A DNA stretch of 64,000 nucleotides from Hoylesella buccalis ATCC 35310 (lineage in GTDB: Bacteria > Bacteroidota > Bacteroidia > Bacteroidales > Bacteroidaceae). The first letter of the stretch is position 1. Every line of letters starts with the position of its first letter. The position numbers and the translations under genes were made by a program. This document shows positions 54,880 to 63,153 of this stretch, piece after piece. Below the pieces are notes generated by a model. That model was not told the DNA's origin. It searched no databases and saw only the letters and a list, made by a program, of their open reading frames with translations. The stretch lies in the NCBI RefSeq assembly GCF_025151385.1, contig NZ_CP102287.1, positions 3,038,001 through 3,102,000 on the forward strand, read 5' to 3'.

Positions 54880-55197
54880 ATGCTGTTAACAACAACTCCT
54901 ACTGTTGAAGGGCGAAAAATCCTGGAGTACAAGGGCATCGTAACGGGCGAAACCATTATTGGTGCCAATGTTTTGAAGGATTTCTTTGCCGGTATACGCG
55001 ACGTCATTGGCGGCCGTAGCAATGCTTATGAGAAGGTACTTCGTGAGGCGAAGGATACTTCTTTGCACGAGATGCAAGAACGAGCTGAGGCTTTGGGCGC
55101 GAATGCAGTCGTGGGTATTGACATCGATTATGAAACCATTGGACAGTCTGGGAGTATGCTAATGGTGGCAGTAAGCGGAACAGCGGTGCTCATTTAG
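54880..55197 (+). CDS. YbjQ/UPF0145 family protein
   Basis: A 105-residue cytoplasmic protein of the YbjQ (heavy-metal-binding-like) family. Characteristic are [54 protein letters not shown] and [18 protein letters not shown]. The family forms small barrel-like oligomers; no function is proven. Its stop codon overlaps the stop of the convergent gene by 4 bases. Confidence 0.94.
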   Translation: MLLTTTPTVEGRKILEYKGIVTGETIIGANVLKDFFAGIRDVIGGRSNAYEKVLREAKDTSLHEMQERAEALGANAVVGIDIDYETIGQSGSMLMVAVSGTAVLI

Positions 55198-55790
55198 CGC
55201 CGCTTTTCCCGTTGCTCTTGCCTCTCTTGCTCGCGTAACGTTTCGCGGTAGGCCTTTTCTATAGGGTCTTCTGCGGCATCTATCTTGCGAAATGCCTCTT
55301 TCAACTGCCTGAGGTGTTTCATGTCTCTCTTCTTCCTAAAGTCGAGCATCTTGGCTAAATCGAACTCAAAGAAGCCATGGGGTGCGTCATGGTCTGGTGG
55401 TAAGTAGGGGCGATTGGCCTTCAGACTGTCAATATTTTGCATGTGCTTTCCCCAAATAGTCACTTCGTCAATACTGTATGTTGCAGGGAAAAGGAAGACT
55501 GTGTCTTTCCTAATTTCTTCTGCAGAGAGTGTTTCTTTCAGGTAGTTGCGTTTGTAGAAAGTGGCACTCTTTGTATTGTAAGGTAAGGATATTAGTCCTC
55601 TGTAGGTGGTTTTTCCAACAAATTTGCCATTTGCATGCACCTCCACGTCGCGGATAGGGATGCGGGTAATGGCATCACACACCAAACATTGCTGTGCCAG
55701 GAGCTTCATTACGCCAAGCAATAATGCGGTGGCTAAAACAAAAATCCGTCGCAGAATGATGGTATGAGGTAAGTAAGTGTTAGTGGACAT
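55194..55790 (-). CDS. Exported hypothetical protein with carboxypeptidase-regulatory-like start
   Basis: A 198-residue exported protein (signal around [18 protein letters not shown]). The mature N-terminus [31 protein letters not shown] looks like a short carboxypeptidase-regulatory beta-sandwich, followed by a highly charged helical tail rich in Arg, Glu and Gln ([18 protein letters not shown]). I do not recognise a specific family. The ATG and first codons (ATG TCC AC) lie in, or match, a degenerate 22-base repeat array just upstream, so the annotated start may be repeat-derived. Confidence 0.7.
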   Translation of the reverse strand: MSTNTYLPHTIILRRIFVLATALLLGVMKLLAQQCLVCDAITRIPIRDVEVHANGKFVGKTTYRGLISLPYNTKSATFYKRNYLKETLSAEEIRKDTVFLFPATYSIDEVTIWGKHMQNIDSLKANRPYLPPDHDAPHGFFEFDLAKMLDFRKKRDMKHLRQLKEAFRKIDAAEDPIEKAYRETLREQERQEQREKRR

Positions 55791-55793
55791 CTT

Positions 55794-55869
55794 ACATTTT
55801 GTTGGTAGTCATTATACATTTTACCAGTAGTCACCCAACATTTTGTAGGTGGACATCTTACATCTTACC
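55794..55869. repeat. Degenerate 22-base tandem repeat
   Basis: Three consecutive 22-base units at 55794-55815, 55816-55837 and 55838-55859, each beginning ACATTTT, plus a partial fourth (ACATCTTACC). The sequence TAGTGGACATCTT just before unit 1 resembles the end of unit 3. On the minus strand they read as ATGTAAGATGTCC-like units. Confidence 0.75.
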
Positions 55870-55896
55870 TTTCTTGATCGTTGGTTGAAGATGGGT

Positions 55897-56634
55897 TTAA
55901 GCGTGTTTGGCCGCATCCAAAAGCTGTTCCCAGACTGCACAAAACTCGGTCATTTGATGGAAAAGCAGGTCGGCACCTTCTTTTCTAAGGATGCTGTCGG
56001 GTAGGGGACCACTGTTGATGGCTACCGTAAAGATTTGAGCCGACACGCCTGCTCGTATGCCCATAGGGGCATTCTCCACCACGATTCCTTCCCAAGGCTG
56101 ATGGTTTCCCGTCAATTGTAAGCCCTTCAAATACGGGTCGGGCGCAGGTTTTCCGTGCTTGATGTTATAGGCTGTGACAATATTCTCTTCAGATACGAAT
56201 TGGTGGAAATCGTTTACAAGCCGTTTAATCAGCTGCTTTTGCGCACTACCTGTCACAATGCCAATGCTCAATCCGCTCTTCTTTATCTTGCTCATGAGGT
56301 CGAGTACCCCGTCAAAAATGGGTGCTTCGGGCATTTGATGAAACAGTCTGCCTTTCTCATCGTACATCTTTTGCGCCTCTTCTTCCGAGATGTCACGACC
56401 TTGTTGTTGCTTAACCATCATTCTGATGGTGTCTACACCCTTCATTCCTTCAGTGGCATACACATCATCTTCGGTCATGTCAAGACCGAAACTCTTCATC
56501 GATTCTTTCCACGCAACGGCGTGATGAGGCATTGAATTGTACAGCACACCGTCCATATCAAAAAGCACGACTTTGGGTTGGAACGCCGCAAAGTCATGCT
56601 TTCTCAAATAATCATGTATTTCGTTTTCAAACAT
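55897..56634 (-). CDS. HAD family hydrolase (beta-phosphoglucomutase-like)
   Basis: A 245-residue phosphatase or mutase of the HAD superfamily, subfamily IA. Motif I VVLFDMDGVLYNSMPHH (Asp26, Asp28) is followed by a helical cap, motif II GIVTGSAQ, the lysine in KHGKPAPDPYLKGL and VVENAPMGIRAGVSA with the acidic motif shifted to EN. It resembles beta-phosphoglucomutase and sugar-phosphate phosphatases. It starts 6 bases after the pgi stop, and is the last of lysS-gpsA-pgi-HAD. The substrate is probably a sugar phosphate. Confidence 0.9.
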   Translation of the reverse strand: MFENEIHDYLRKHDFAAFQPKVVLFDMDGVLYNSMPHHAVAWKESMKSFGLDMTEDDVYATEGMKGVDTIRMMVKQQQGRDISEEEAQKMYDEKGRLFHQMPEAPIFDGVLDLMSKIKKSGLSIGIVTGSAQKQLIKRLVNDFHQFVSEENIVTAYNIKHGKPAPDPYLKGLQLTGNHQPWEGIVVENAPMGIRAGVSAQIFTVAINSGPLPDSILRKEGADLLFHQMTEFCAVWEQLLDAAKHA

Positions 56635-56640
56635 TCAATC

Positions 56641-57999
56641 TTATTTTTCGTTTGCCAAACGCTCTTGTATAGCCTTGCTTTCAGCTTCGTAGCCAGGCTT
56701 GTTGAGCAAGGCAAACATGTTCTTCTTGTACGCTTCCACGCCAGGTTGGTTGAAAGGATTCACGCCCAAGAGGTTTCCGCTGATGCCACAGGCTATCTCG
56801 AAGAAGTAAAGTAGCTGGCCGATGTAATACTCATTCAGTTCTGGAAGGCTGATGCGGATGTTGGGAACGCCACCGTCAACGTGCGCCAGTCGTGTACCCA
56901 GCTCGGCCATCTTGTTCACTTCGTCCACTCGTTTACCTGCCAAGAAGTTCAAACCGTCCAGATTTTCCTCATCTTTGGGGAACAACATCTTCTTGTTGGG
57001 CTGCTCAACACTGATCACAGTTTCAAAGATTGAACGCTCGCCCTCTTGTATCCACTGTCCCATGGAGTGCAAATCGGTGGTGAAATCGCATGCGGCAGGA
57101 TAAATACCCAGATGGTCTTTTCCTTCACTCTCACCGTAAAGTTGTTTCCACCATTCACCGATGAAGTGCAGTTTAGGCTGGAAGTTGACGATAATCTCAA
57201 TCTTCTTGCCCATTTCGCGATACATCGCATGACGCACAACAGCGTACTGTGCGGCTATGTTCTCATGCAAAGTCACGTCTTTCCCCGTAGCCTTTTCCAT
57301 GTCGGCAGCACCCTGTACCAAAGCTTTAATATCGAAACCAGCGCAGGCAATGGGCAGTAATCCAACGGGAGTGAGTACGGAGAAGCGACCGCCTACATTG
57401 TCAGGAATGACAAAACTCTTGTATCCCTCTTTGTCGGCGCATGTGCGTGCGGCACCTTTTTTTGCATCAGTGATGGCCACAATCACGTCTTTAGCCTCTT
57501 CTTTGCCACGTTGTGCCTCGCATTGTTTCTTCAACAAGCGGAACGTAAGAGCCGTTTCTGTTGTGGTACCCGATTTAGATATGTTGATGACACCAAACTT
57601 TTTGTCCTTCAAGTAATCAGTGAGTTCTGCCAAATAGTCCTCGCCAATGTTGTTTCCTGCAAAGAGAATGGTAGGATTCTTCTTATTGTTTACCAGCCAA
57701 GCGAATGAGTTTCCCAAGGCCTCTATCACGGCACGAGCGCCCAAGTAGCTTCCGCCAATACCGGCAACCACTACCACTTCGCACTTTTCGCGTAAGGTGT
57801 TGGCGCATGCCTGTACTTCGTCAAGAAACGCAGGTGTGATGGAAGAAGGCAAATGTAACCATCCTAAGAAATCGTTTCCTGGACAAGTGCCGTTTTCAAG
57901 CGCTTCTTGTACGGCTTTTACCTTTTCTTCATAGGCCTGTATTGTGCCAGGTTTCAAGAACTGAGTGGCTTTTGTGATGTCTAAACTAATACTTTTCAT
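56641..57999 (-). CDS. pgi: Glucose-6-phosphate isomerase
   Basis: A 452-residue cytoplasmic enzyme interconverting glucose-6- and fructose-6-phosphate. Signature segments are [57 protein letters not shown] and a C-terminal [21 protein letters not shown]. The length fits the shorter bacterial PGI type. The ATG at 57999 ([11 protein letters not shown]) is chosen; a reading from 58005 would begin with TTG. It starts 7 bases after the gpsA stop. Confidence 0.96.
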   Translation of the reverse strand: MKSISLDITKATQFLKPGTIQAYEEKVKAVQEALENGTCPGNDFLGWLHLPSSITPAFLDEVQACANTLREKCEVVVVAGIGGSYLGARAVIEALGNSFAWLVNNKKNPTILFAGNNIGEDYLAELTDYLKDKKFGVINISKSGTTTETALTFRLLKKQCEAQRGKEEAKDVIVAITDAKKGAARTCADKEGYKSFVIPDNVGGRFSVLTPVGLLPIACAGFDIKALVQGAADMEKATGKDVTLHENIAAQYAVVRHAMYREMGKKIEIIVNFQPKLHFIGEWWKQLYGESEGKDHLGIYPAACDFTTDLHSMGQWIQEGERSIFETVISVEQPNKKMLFPKDEENLDGLNFLAGKRVDEVNKMAELGTRLAHVDGGVPNIRISLPELNEYYIGQLLYFFEIACGISGNLLGVNPFNQPGVEAYKKNMFALLNKPGYEAESKAIQERLANEK

Positions 58000-58006
58000 C
58001 TTCAAG

Positions 58007-59026
58007 TTATCTAAATGAATCTGTTAATAATTTGATTTCTATTTGCGGACTGATGTGCTCGTACAAAATGTTGTACACAGCATCTAAAATCGGCATGTTC
58101 ACGTGCATGTGCCGATTGATCTCTTTCATGCACTTGGTTCCGAAATATCCTTCGGCAATCATCTCCATTTCAATCTGCGCGCTTTTCACCGAATATCCCT
58201 TGCCAATCATGGTGCCGAAGGTGCGGTTGCGCGAGAAATTGGAGTACGATGTCACCAATAAATCTCCCAAATAAACCGAGTCGTATGCACTGCGTTCAAT
58301 GGGATGGACGGCTGTGAGGAACCGAGACATCTCCTGAACCGCATTCGCAATGAGCACGGCTTGGAAGTTGTCACCGTACTTCAGTCCACTGCAAATGCCC
58401 GAAGCGATGGCGTAAACGTTCTTCAGAACCGACGAATATTCGATGCCAATCACGTCCGATGAGGTCTTGGTCTTGATGACATCGCTGGCAATGAATTCGG
58501 CAAACGACTCCGCTTTCTGTATGTCGGCGCAGCCGATGGTAAGGTAAGACAAGCGATCCATGGCCACTTCCTCTGCATGCGACGGCCCTCCAATCACGGC
58601 TAAGTTCTCGTATGGCACGTCAAACACTTGGTGGAAATACTCTGAACACACTAAGTTTTCATCGGGAACAATACCCTTGATGGCGGTGATGATGAACTTG
58701 TCGCGCAGACGGGTCTTGAGTTTCCGCAGGTGGCTCTTGAAGTAGGGTGACGGTGTCACAAAGACCAGCGTGTCGTAGGCACCGGTAATGGTGTTGATGT
58801 CCGATGAGAAAAATATCTCATCGGTGTTGAAACGCACGCTTGTCAGATAGGCGGGATTGTGTCCCAGACGCTTAAAATCCTCGATGCGGTCGTCTCTACG
58901 CATGTACCATCCAATGTGATGAGCATGGCTCACCACGATTTTGGCGATGGCTGTGGCCCAACTTCCGCCCCCGATGATTGCTATCTTGCCGCAGTTGTAA
59001 TTCATAATTCTTAATTCATAATTCAT
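58007..59026 (-). CDS. gpsA: Glycerol-3-phosphate dehydrogenase [NAD(P)+]
   Basis: A 339-residue enzyme making sn-glycerol-3-phosphate for phospholipid synthesis. The Rossmann motif [17 protein letters not shown] and the catalytic region around [18 protein letters not shown] with [14 protein letters not shown] are intact. The start is odd: the ATG at 59026 and the ATG at 59005 both lie in an AATTATGAATTA repeat, so the first ten residues ([10 protein letters not shown]) are repeat-encoded. The true start may be 59005 ([13 protein letters not shown]). Its stop lies 1 base before the longest pgi reading. Confidence 0.94.
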   Translation of the reverse strand: MNYELRIMNYNCGKIAIIGGGSWATAIAKIVVSHAHHIGWYMRRDDRIEDFKRLGHNPAYLTSVRFNTDEIFFSSDINTITGAYDTLVFVTPSPYFKSHLRKLKTRLRDKFIITAIKGIVPDENLVCSEYFHQVFDVPYENLAVIGGPSHAEEVAMDRLSYLTIGCADIQKAESFAEFIASDVIKTKTSSDVIGIEYSSVLKNVYAIASGICSGLKYGDNFQAVLIANAVQEMSRFLTAVHPIERSAYDSVYLGDLLVTSYSNFSRNRTFGTMIGKGYSVKSAQIEMEMIAEGYFGTKCMKEINRHMHVNMPILDAVYNILYEHISPQIEIKLLTDSFR

Positions 59027-59182
59027 CCTGATTGTTCACAAGTCATGATTCTTCTTTTCTCAATCCAATTGATCGTTAGCGAGAAGCTTCATCCTGATTG
59101 CTCACAAGTCATGATTCTCCTTTTTCTCAATCCAATTGATAGTTAGCGAGAAGCGTGTGAATCATGAATTGTGCATGATGAA
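59006..59182. repeat. Direct duplication of about 65 bases flanked by AATTATGAATTA-type repeats
   Basis: Copy 1 (59023-59087) and copy 2 (59089-59154) both read from TCATCCTGATTG to GCGAGAAGC with three substitutions and one inserted T. The outer ends (TTCATAATTCTTAATTCATAA and TGATGAATTATT) are complementary, so the block could fold on itself. It lies between lysS and gpsA. Confidence 0.8.
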
Positions 59183-60913
59183 TTATTTCTGACTGTTGTC
59201 AATCCATTGTTGGAATTGTTCAACCTTCGGATTGTCGTAGCCCAATTTATATTTCTTGTTCACCCCGCAAACATTCATTTGCAAGGCCTGTGCCTTTACC
59301 TGCGCGATGTCCGAAATCAGGTTGTATCCTGCCTTTCTGAACACAGGAACCCACTGCTCCGGAACGCCGATGGCTGCCCATTCTTCCACCGTACTCTGCG
59401 GTATTTTCTTCTCAGGTTTCATTTGTGGGAAGAACAGCACTTCCTGTATGAACGTCTTTCCGGTCATCAACATCACCAAACGGTCGATGCCAATGCCGAT
59501 ACCCGACGTGGGAGGCATGCCATATTGCAGCGCGCGCAGGAAGTCTTGGTCGATAATCATGGCCTCGTCGTCACCCTTGTCAGCCAATTTCATTTGCTCC
59601 TTGAAACGCTCTTCTTGGTCGATAGGGTCGTTCAATTCAGAGTAGGCATTCGCCAATTCCTTGCCGTTCACCATCAGTTCAAAGCGTTCTGTCAGTCCTG
59701 GTTTGCTTCGGTGCATCTTGGTAAGCGGTGACATTTCCACGGGGTAATCTGTGATGAACGTGGGTTGAATGAATGTTCCTTCGCAGAACTCGCCAAATAT
59801 TTCGTCAATCAACTTGCCTTTACCCATGCTCTCATCCACCTCCATGTCGAGCTTTTTGCAGATTTCTCTTATCTCGTCTTCAGTCTTTTCGTTGAGGTCA
59901 TAGCCCGTCTTTTCTTTGATGGCATCCAGAATGGGCAAGCGTCGGTAAGGAGCTTTGAAGCTGATTGTCTGTCCGTCAATCTCCCGTTCGGCACTACCGT
60001 TGACCGCAATACAAATGGTTTCCAGCAGTTTTTCAGTAAACGCCATCATCCAGTTGTAGTCTTTGTACTGCACATACAATTCCATGCAAGTGAATTCTGG
60101 ATTGTGATTGCGATCCATTCCCTCGTTACGGAAGTTCTTGCCGATTTCATACACGCCTTCAAACCCGCCCACTATCAGTCGTTTTAAGTACAGTTCGGTG
60201 GCGATGCGCATGTACATGTCGGTGTTCAGCGCATTGAAGTGTGTGATAAATGGGCGTGCGCTAGCACCACCGGCAATGGCCTGCAGGGTAGGAGTCTCCA
60301 CCTCTGTGTAGCCAGCCTCGTCCAGTACCTTACGCATGGTGCGCAACACCGTAGCACGTTGCAAAAACGTATCTTTCACGCCATCGTTGACAATCAGGTC
60401 GACATAGCGTTGGCGATAGCGCAATTCAGGGTCGTCAAACTTGTCGTAGGCCACTCCGTCTTTGTATTTCACGATAGGCAGGGGTTTTAAGGCCTTGCTC
60501 AACAGAGTTAAACTTTGTGCGTGTACCGATATTTCACCTGTTTGAGTTTTGAACACAAAGCCCTTGATGCCAATGACATCGCCAATGTCCAACAGGCGTT
60601 TGAACACCACGTTGTACAAATCTTTGTTCTCATCGGGGCAGATGTCATCGCGCGTAACGTACACTTGTATTCGGCCTTTGGAGTCTTGCAATTCTACAAA
60701 ACTGGCCTTGCCCATCACGCGTCGTGTCATCATGCGGCCTGCTATCACCACTTCTCGCTTTTCCTCACCGTCTTGATAGTCAGCTTTTATCTCTGTGCTG
60801 AACGCGTTGGTAGGAAACTCTGCGGCAGGATAAGGGTCGATGCCCATATTTCGTAACTCTTGGAGACTTTGTCTGCGACCAATCTCCTGTTCACTCAATT
60901 CTAAGATGTTCAT
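59183..60913 (-). CDS. lysS: Lysine--tRNA ligase (class II)
   Basis: A 576-residue cytoplasmic synthetase. An N-terminal OB-fold anticodon-binding domain (about 55-150, VVIAGRMMTRRVMGKASFVEL) precedes the class II core, with motif 1 near VLRTMRKVLDEAGYTEVETP, motif 2 in GKNFRNEGMDRNHNPEFT and motif 3 in GIGIGIDRLVMLMTG. The C-terminus extends about 75 residues beyond motif 3, longer than in E. coli LysS and common in Bacteroidetes. The ATG at 60913 (MNILELSEQE) fits family starts; a longer reading from 60970 is unlikely. First gene of the lysS-gpsA-pgi-HAD run. Confidence 0.96.
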   Translation of the reverse strand: MNILELSEQEIGRRQSLQELRNMGIDPYPAAEFPTNAFSTEIKADYQDGEEKREVVIAGRMMTRRVMGKASFVELQDSKGRIQVYVTRDDICPDENKDLYNVVFKRLLDIGDVIGIKGFVFKTQTGEISVHAQSLTLLSKALKPLPIVKYKDGVAYDKFDDPELRYRQRYVDLIVNDGVKDTFLQRATVLRTMRKVLDEAGYTEVETPTLQAIAGGASARPFITHFNALNTDMYMRIATELYLKRLIVGGFEGVYEIGKNFRNEGMDRNHNPEFTCMELYVQYKDYNWMMAFTEKLLETICIAVNGSAEREIDGQTISFKAPYRRLPILDAIKEKTGYDLNEKTEDEIREICKKLDMEVDESMGKGKLIDEIFGEFCEGTFIQPTFITDYPVEMSPLTKMHRSKPGLTERFELMVNGKELANAYSELNDPIDQEERFKEQMKLADKGDDEAMIIDQDFLRALQYGMPPTSGIGIGIDRLVMLMTGKTFIQEVLFFPQMKPEKKIPQSTVEEWAAIGVPEQWVPVFRKAGYNLISDIAQVKAQALQMNVCGVNKKYKLGYDNPKVEQFQQWIDNSQK

Positions 60914-60980
60914 ATATGATAAAATAGCTATTTTTTCCCGATTCTGATGGATAGAGCCCGCCAAAAGCATTCAAGACAGT

Positions 60981-61086
60981 TTGCTTTGTTAAGGCGCAGC
61001 CTATTTTATGCAAAAACAGTGCAAGCCGAAGACAAAGAAAGCTTGTTTACTTTGTTGAGGCGCAGCCTATTTTATGCAAAAGTACG
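60981..61086 (-). repeat. Duplicated 40-base leader/promoter element upstream of lysS
   Basis: Copy A 60981-61020 and copy B 61047-61086 share TTTGTT-A/G-AGGCGCAGCC and TATTTTATGCAAAA, differing at two of the first 35 positions. On the minus strand each reads TTTTGCATAAAATAGGCTGC. Only copy B has a full TACTTTTG. Confidence 0.75.
61077..61084 (-). promoter_or_regulatory. -7 element (TACTTTTG) for lysS
   Basis: Exact match on the minus strand, inside copy B of the duplicated element; no TTG at -33. Leader of about 160 bases. Confidence 0.45.
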
Positions 61087-61393
61087 AAATTAATCTGAAT
61101 GTGCCTACCTTTTCATATTTTTTATAATTGCGTGACAAGTAGGATGCTATTTTGTGCCGCTGCACACGATCCGCCATCATTGTTTTCAACAACGAATTTA
61201 AGGACTCAACAAATCAAAGGGGCAATGTTCCAGATGAAGATTCGTGCCATTACACACCAAAAAATGTTGGATATTTTCATCGTTTTAAGCCCTAAAAATG
61301 GCACTTGAAAATTGATGAAATAGAAAAAATCGATAGGCTGGAAGGAAGCAAACATCCGATTGATTTGTTATCAATATCCACTTTTCTCCTTAA

Positions 61394-61500
61394 AACAATG
61401 ACTTTGGTGGTCAATCAGCAACACTTTGGCGGTCAATCTACATGAGTTTGTGCTTCAAAAGCATGTGAATTACGCACTAAAAGCAATGCTCTTGGCTGGG
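61394..61500. repeat. Dispersed intergenic repeat, family A (copy 3)
   Basis: Contains AATGACTTTGGTGGTCAATC and ACACTTTGGCGGTCAATC in tandem at a 22-base step, followed by ATGAGTTTGTGCTTC and CACTAAAAGCAATG, which are weaker units of the same type. Confidence 0.6.
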
Positions 61501-61577
61501 AATTGTTTCCAATTTGAATGCTAAAAGTGGCTGTAAAAGATATAACTCGCTGTTTGTTAGCTGCTTATGAAAGTTGC

Positions 61578-61635
61578 TCATATTTGGCGTATTTGCACCA
61601 AAAGGTAGGTTGGTTTGCAAATACGCCAAATATGA
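61578..61635 (-). terminator. Perfect 20-base inverted repeat after trpB
   Basis: TCATATTTGGCGTATTTGCA (61578-61597) and its exact complement (61616-61635) enclose an 18-base loop, 21 bases after the trpB stop. It may be a terminator, but no T-tract follows. Confidence 0.65.
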
Positions 61636-61656
61636 AGCGGTGTGTTGTTAAGAAAA

Positions 61657-63021
61657 TTACACCTCAGGAACATCTTTGAGGCTGTCCGCAATCTCTTCAT
61701 CAGTGATGCTGTAATTGCGCAAGTCGCCCCTCAAATAACTGTCGTATGCCGTCATGTCGATGAGTCCATGGCCCGAGAGATTAAAGAGAATCACCTTCTC
61801 TTCACCACTCTCTTTGCACTTTTGTGCCTCACGAATGGTGGCAGCGATGGCATGGCAGCTCTCTGGAGCCGGGATAATGCCTTCGGTTCGAGAGAAAAGA
61901 ATACCGGCATCGAATGCCTCCAGCTGTGGAATGTCCACGCCATGCATCAGCTTGTCTTTTGCCAATTGTGAGATAATCATGCCCGCACCATGATAGCGTA
62001 AACCGCCGGCATGAATGTTTGCGGGCTTAAAGTCGTGTCCCAGCGTGTACATGGGCAACAGGGGCGTGTAGCCAGCCTCGTCGCCAAAGTCGTATTCAAA
62101 CTTGCCTCGGGTTAGTTTTGGACAGCTGCTGGGCTCGGCAGCAATGTATTCTGTTTTCTTTCCTTCCAAGATGTTATGCCGCATGAAGGGGAAGGTCAGT
62201 CCACCAAAGTTGCTTCCACCACCGAAACAAGCAATCACGACGTCGGGATATTCGCCCGCCATCTCCATTTGTTTCTCTGCTTCCAAGCCGATAACAGTTT
62301 GATGTAGAGCCACATGGTTAAGCACCGAGCCCAGCGTGTACTTGCAGTTGGGTGTGGTAGTGGCCAGTTCGATGGCCTCAGAGATAGCTGTTCCGAGGCT
62401 TCCCTGATGGTGAGGATCGCGCGTGATGATGTCCTTTCCGGCGCGTGTTGACATCGATGGCGAGCCTTCCACGGTGGCTCCGAAGGTTCGCATGATACTA
62501 CTGCGGTAGGGTTTTTGCTGCATCGAAATCTTTACTTGGTACACGGCAGCTTCCAATCCGAAGATTTTTGCCGCATAACTCAAGGCTGCTCCCCACTGTC
62601 CGGCACCCGTCTCGGTGGTAACGTTCGTGGTACCTTCCTGCTTACAGTAGTAGCATTGGGCAAGAGCCGAGTTGAGTTTGTGCGAGCCAAGCGGGTTCAC
62701 ACTCTCGTTTTTGAAATAAATATGTGCCGGTGTGTCCAAGGCTTTCTCCAGCGCATAGGCACGAACCAATGGGGTAGAGCGGTAGTATTTGTACTTGTCC
62801 AGCACCGCTTCGGGGATGTCAATCCATCGGTTTTCGGTATCAAGTTCTTGCTTGGAGCATTCTAAGCTGAAGATGTGCGACAAGTCTTCTGCCGTAACTG
62901 GCTGCTTGGTCTTTGGGTTTAGCGGCGGCAAGGGCTTGTTCACCATGTCGGCTTGTATGTTGTACCACTGTGTAGGAATATCGTTTTCCTGAAGTATGAA
63001 TTTCTTTTGTTTGTTCAGCAT
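61657..63021 (-). CDS. TrpB2-type tryptophan synthase beta chain-like protein
   Basis: A 454-residue PLP-dependent beta-family enzyme. The Schiff-base lysine is in NPLGSHKLNSALAQ (Lys115), followed by TTETGAGQWGAALSYAA, the phosphate-binding CFGGGSNFGG and a C-terminal LFNLSGHGLIDM. Length and the N-terminal extension (IPTQWYNIQADMVNKPLPP) mark the TrpB2 subgroup, which can work without a TrpA partner and makes tryptophan from indole and serine. No trpA or other trp gene is nearby, which supports indole salvage rather than de novo synthesis. Confidence 0.93.
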   Translation of the reverse strand: MLNKQKKFILQENDIPTQWYNIQADMVNKPLPPLNPKTKQPVTAEDLSHIFSLECSKQELDTENRWIDIPEAVLDKYKYYRSTPLVRAYALEKALDTPAHIYFKNESVNPLGSHKLNSALAQCYYCKQEGTTNVTTETGAGQWGAALSYAAKIFGLEAAVYQVKISMQQKPYRSSIMRTFGATVEGSPSMSTRAGKDIITRDPHHQGSLGTAISEAIELATTTPNCKYTLGSVLNHVALHQTVIGLEAEKQMEMAGEYPDVVIACFGGGSNFGGLTFPFMRHNILEGKKTEYIAAEPSSCPKLTRGKFEYDFGDEAGYTPLLPMYTLGHDFKPANIHAGGLRYHGAGMIISQLAKDKLMHGVDIPQLEAFDAGILFSRTEGIIPAPESCHAIAATIREAQKCKESGEEKVILFNLSGHGLIDMTAYDSYLRGDLRNYSITDEEIADSLKDVPEV

Positions 63022-63094
63022 TGTTGTCTTTTTTTTGTTGGGTTGATGATTCAGATGGCCCGAAATAGGCCGATAAGCCTGGTTTTGTCACCAA

Positions 63095-63102
63095 CAAAGG
63101 TA
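63095..63102 (-). promoter_or_regulatory. -7 element (TACCTTTG) for trpB2
   Basis: Exact match on the minus strand, 74 bases before the ATG; a TTG lies 23 bases upstream, a little too far. Confidence 0.45.
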
Positions 63103-63144
63103 AGAAAAAGATTGCATTTGTGGGTCAATACATGCGAGATTTGT

Positions 63145-63152
63145 TAACTTTG
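63145..63152 (+). promoter_or_regulatory. -7 element (TAACTTTG) abutting the symporter start
   Basis: Exact TAnnTTTG match directly before ATG 63154. If used, the transcript starts at or next to the first codon. Confidence 0.4.
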
Positions 63153-63153
63153 C

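Larger units (their letters stand above)
60914..61656. other. 743-base intergenic region rich in repeats
   Basis: It holds the duplicated lysS leader element (60981-61086), a -7 box at 61077, AT-rich DNA without a gene (61090-61380), a family A repeat (61394-61500) and a 20-base perfect hairpin (61578-61635) just after trpB. Confidence 0.65.
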
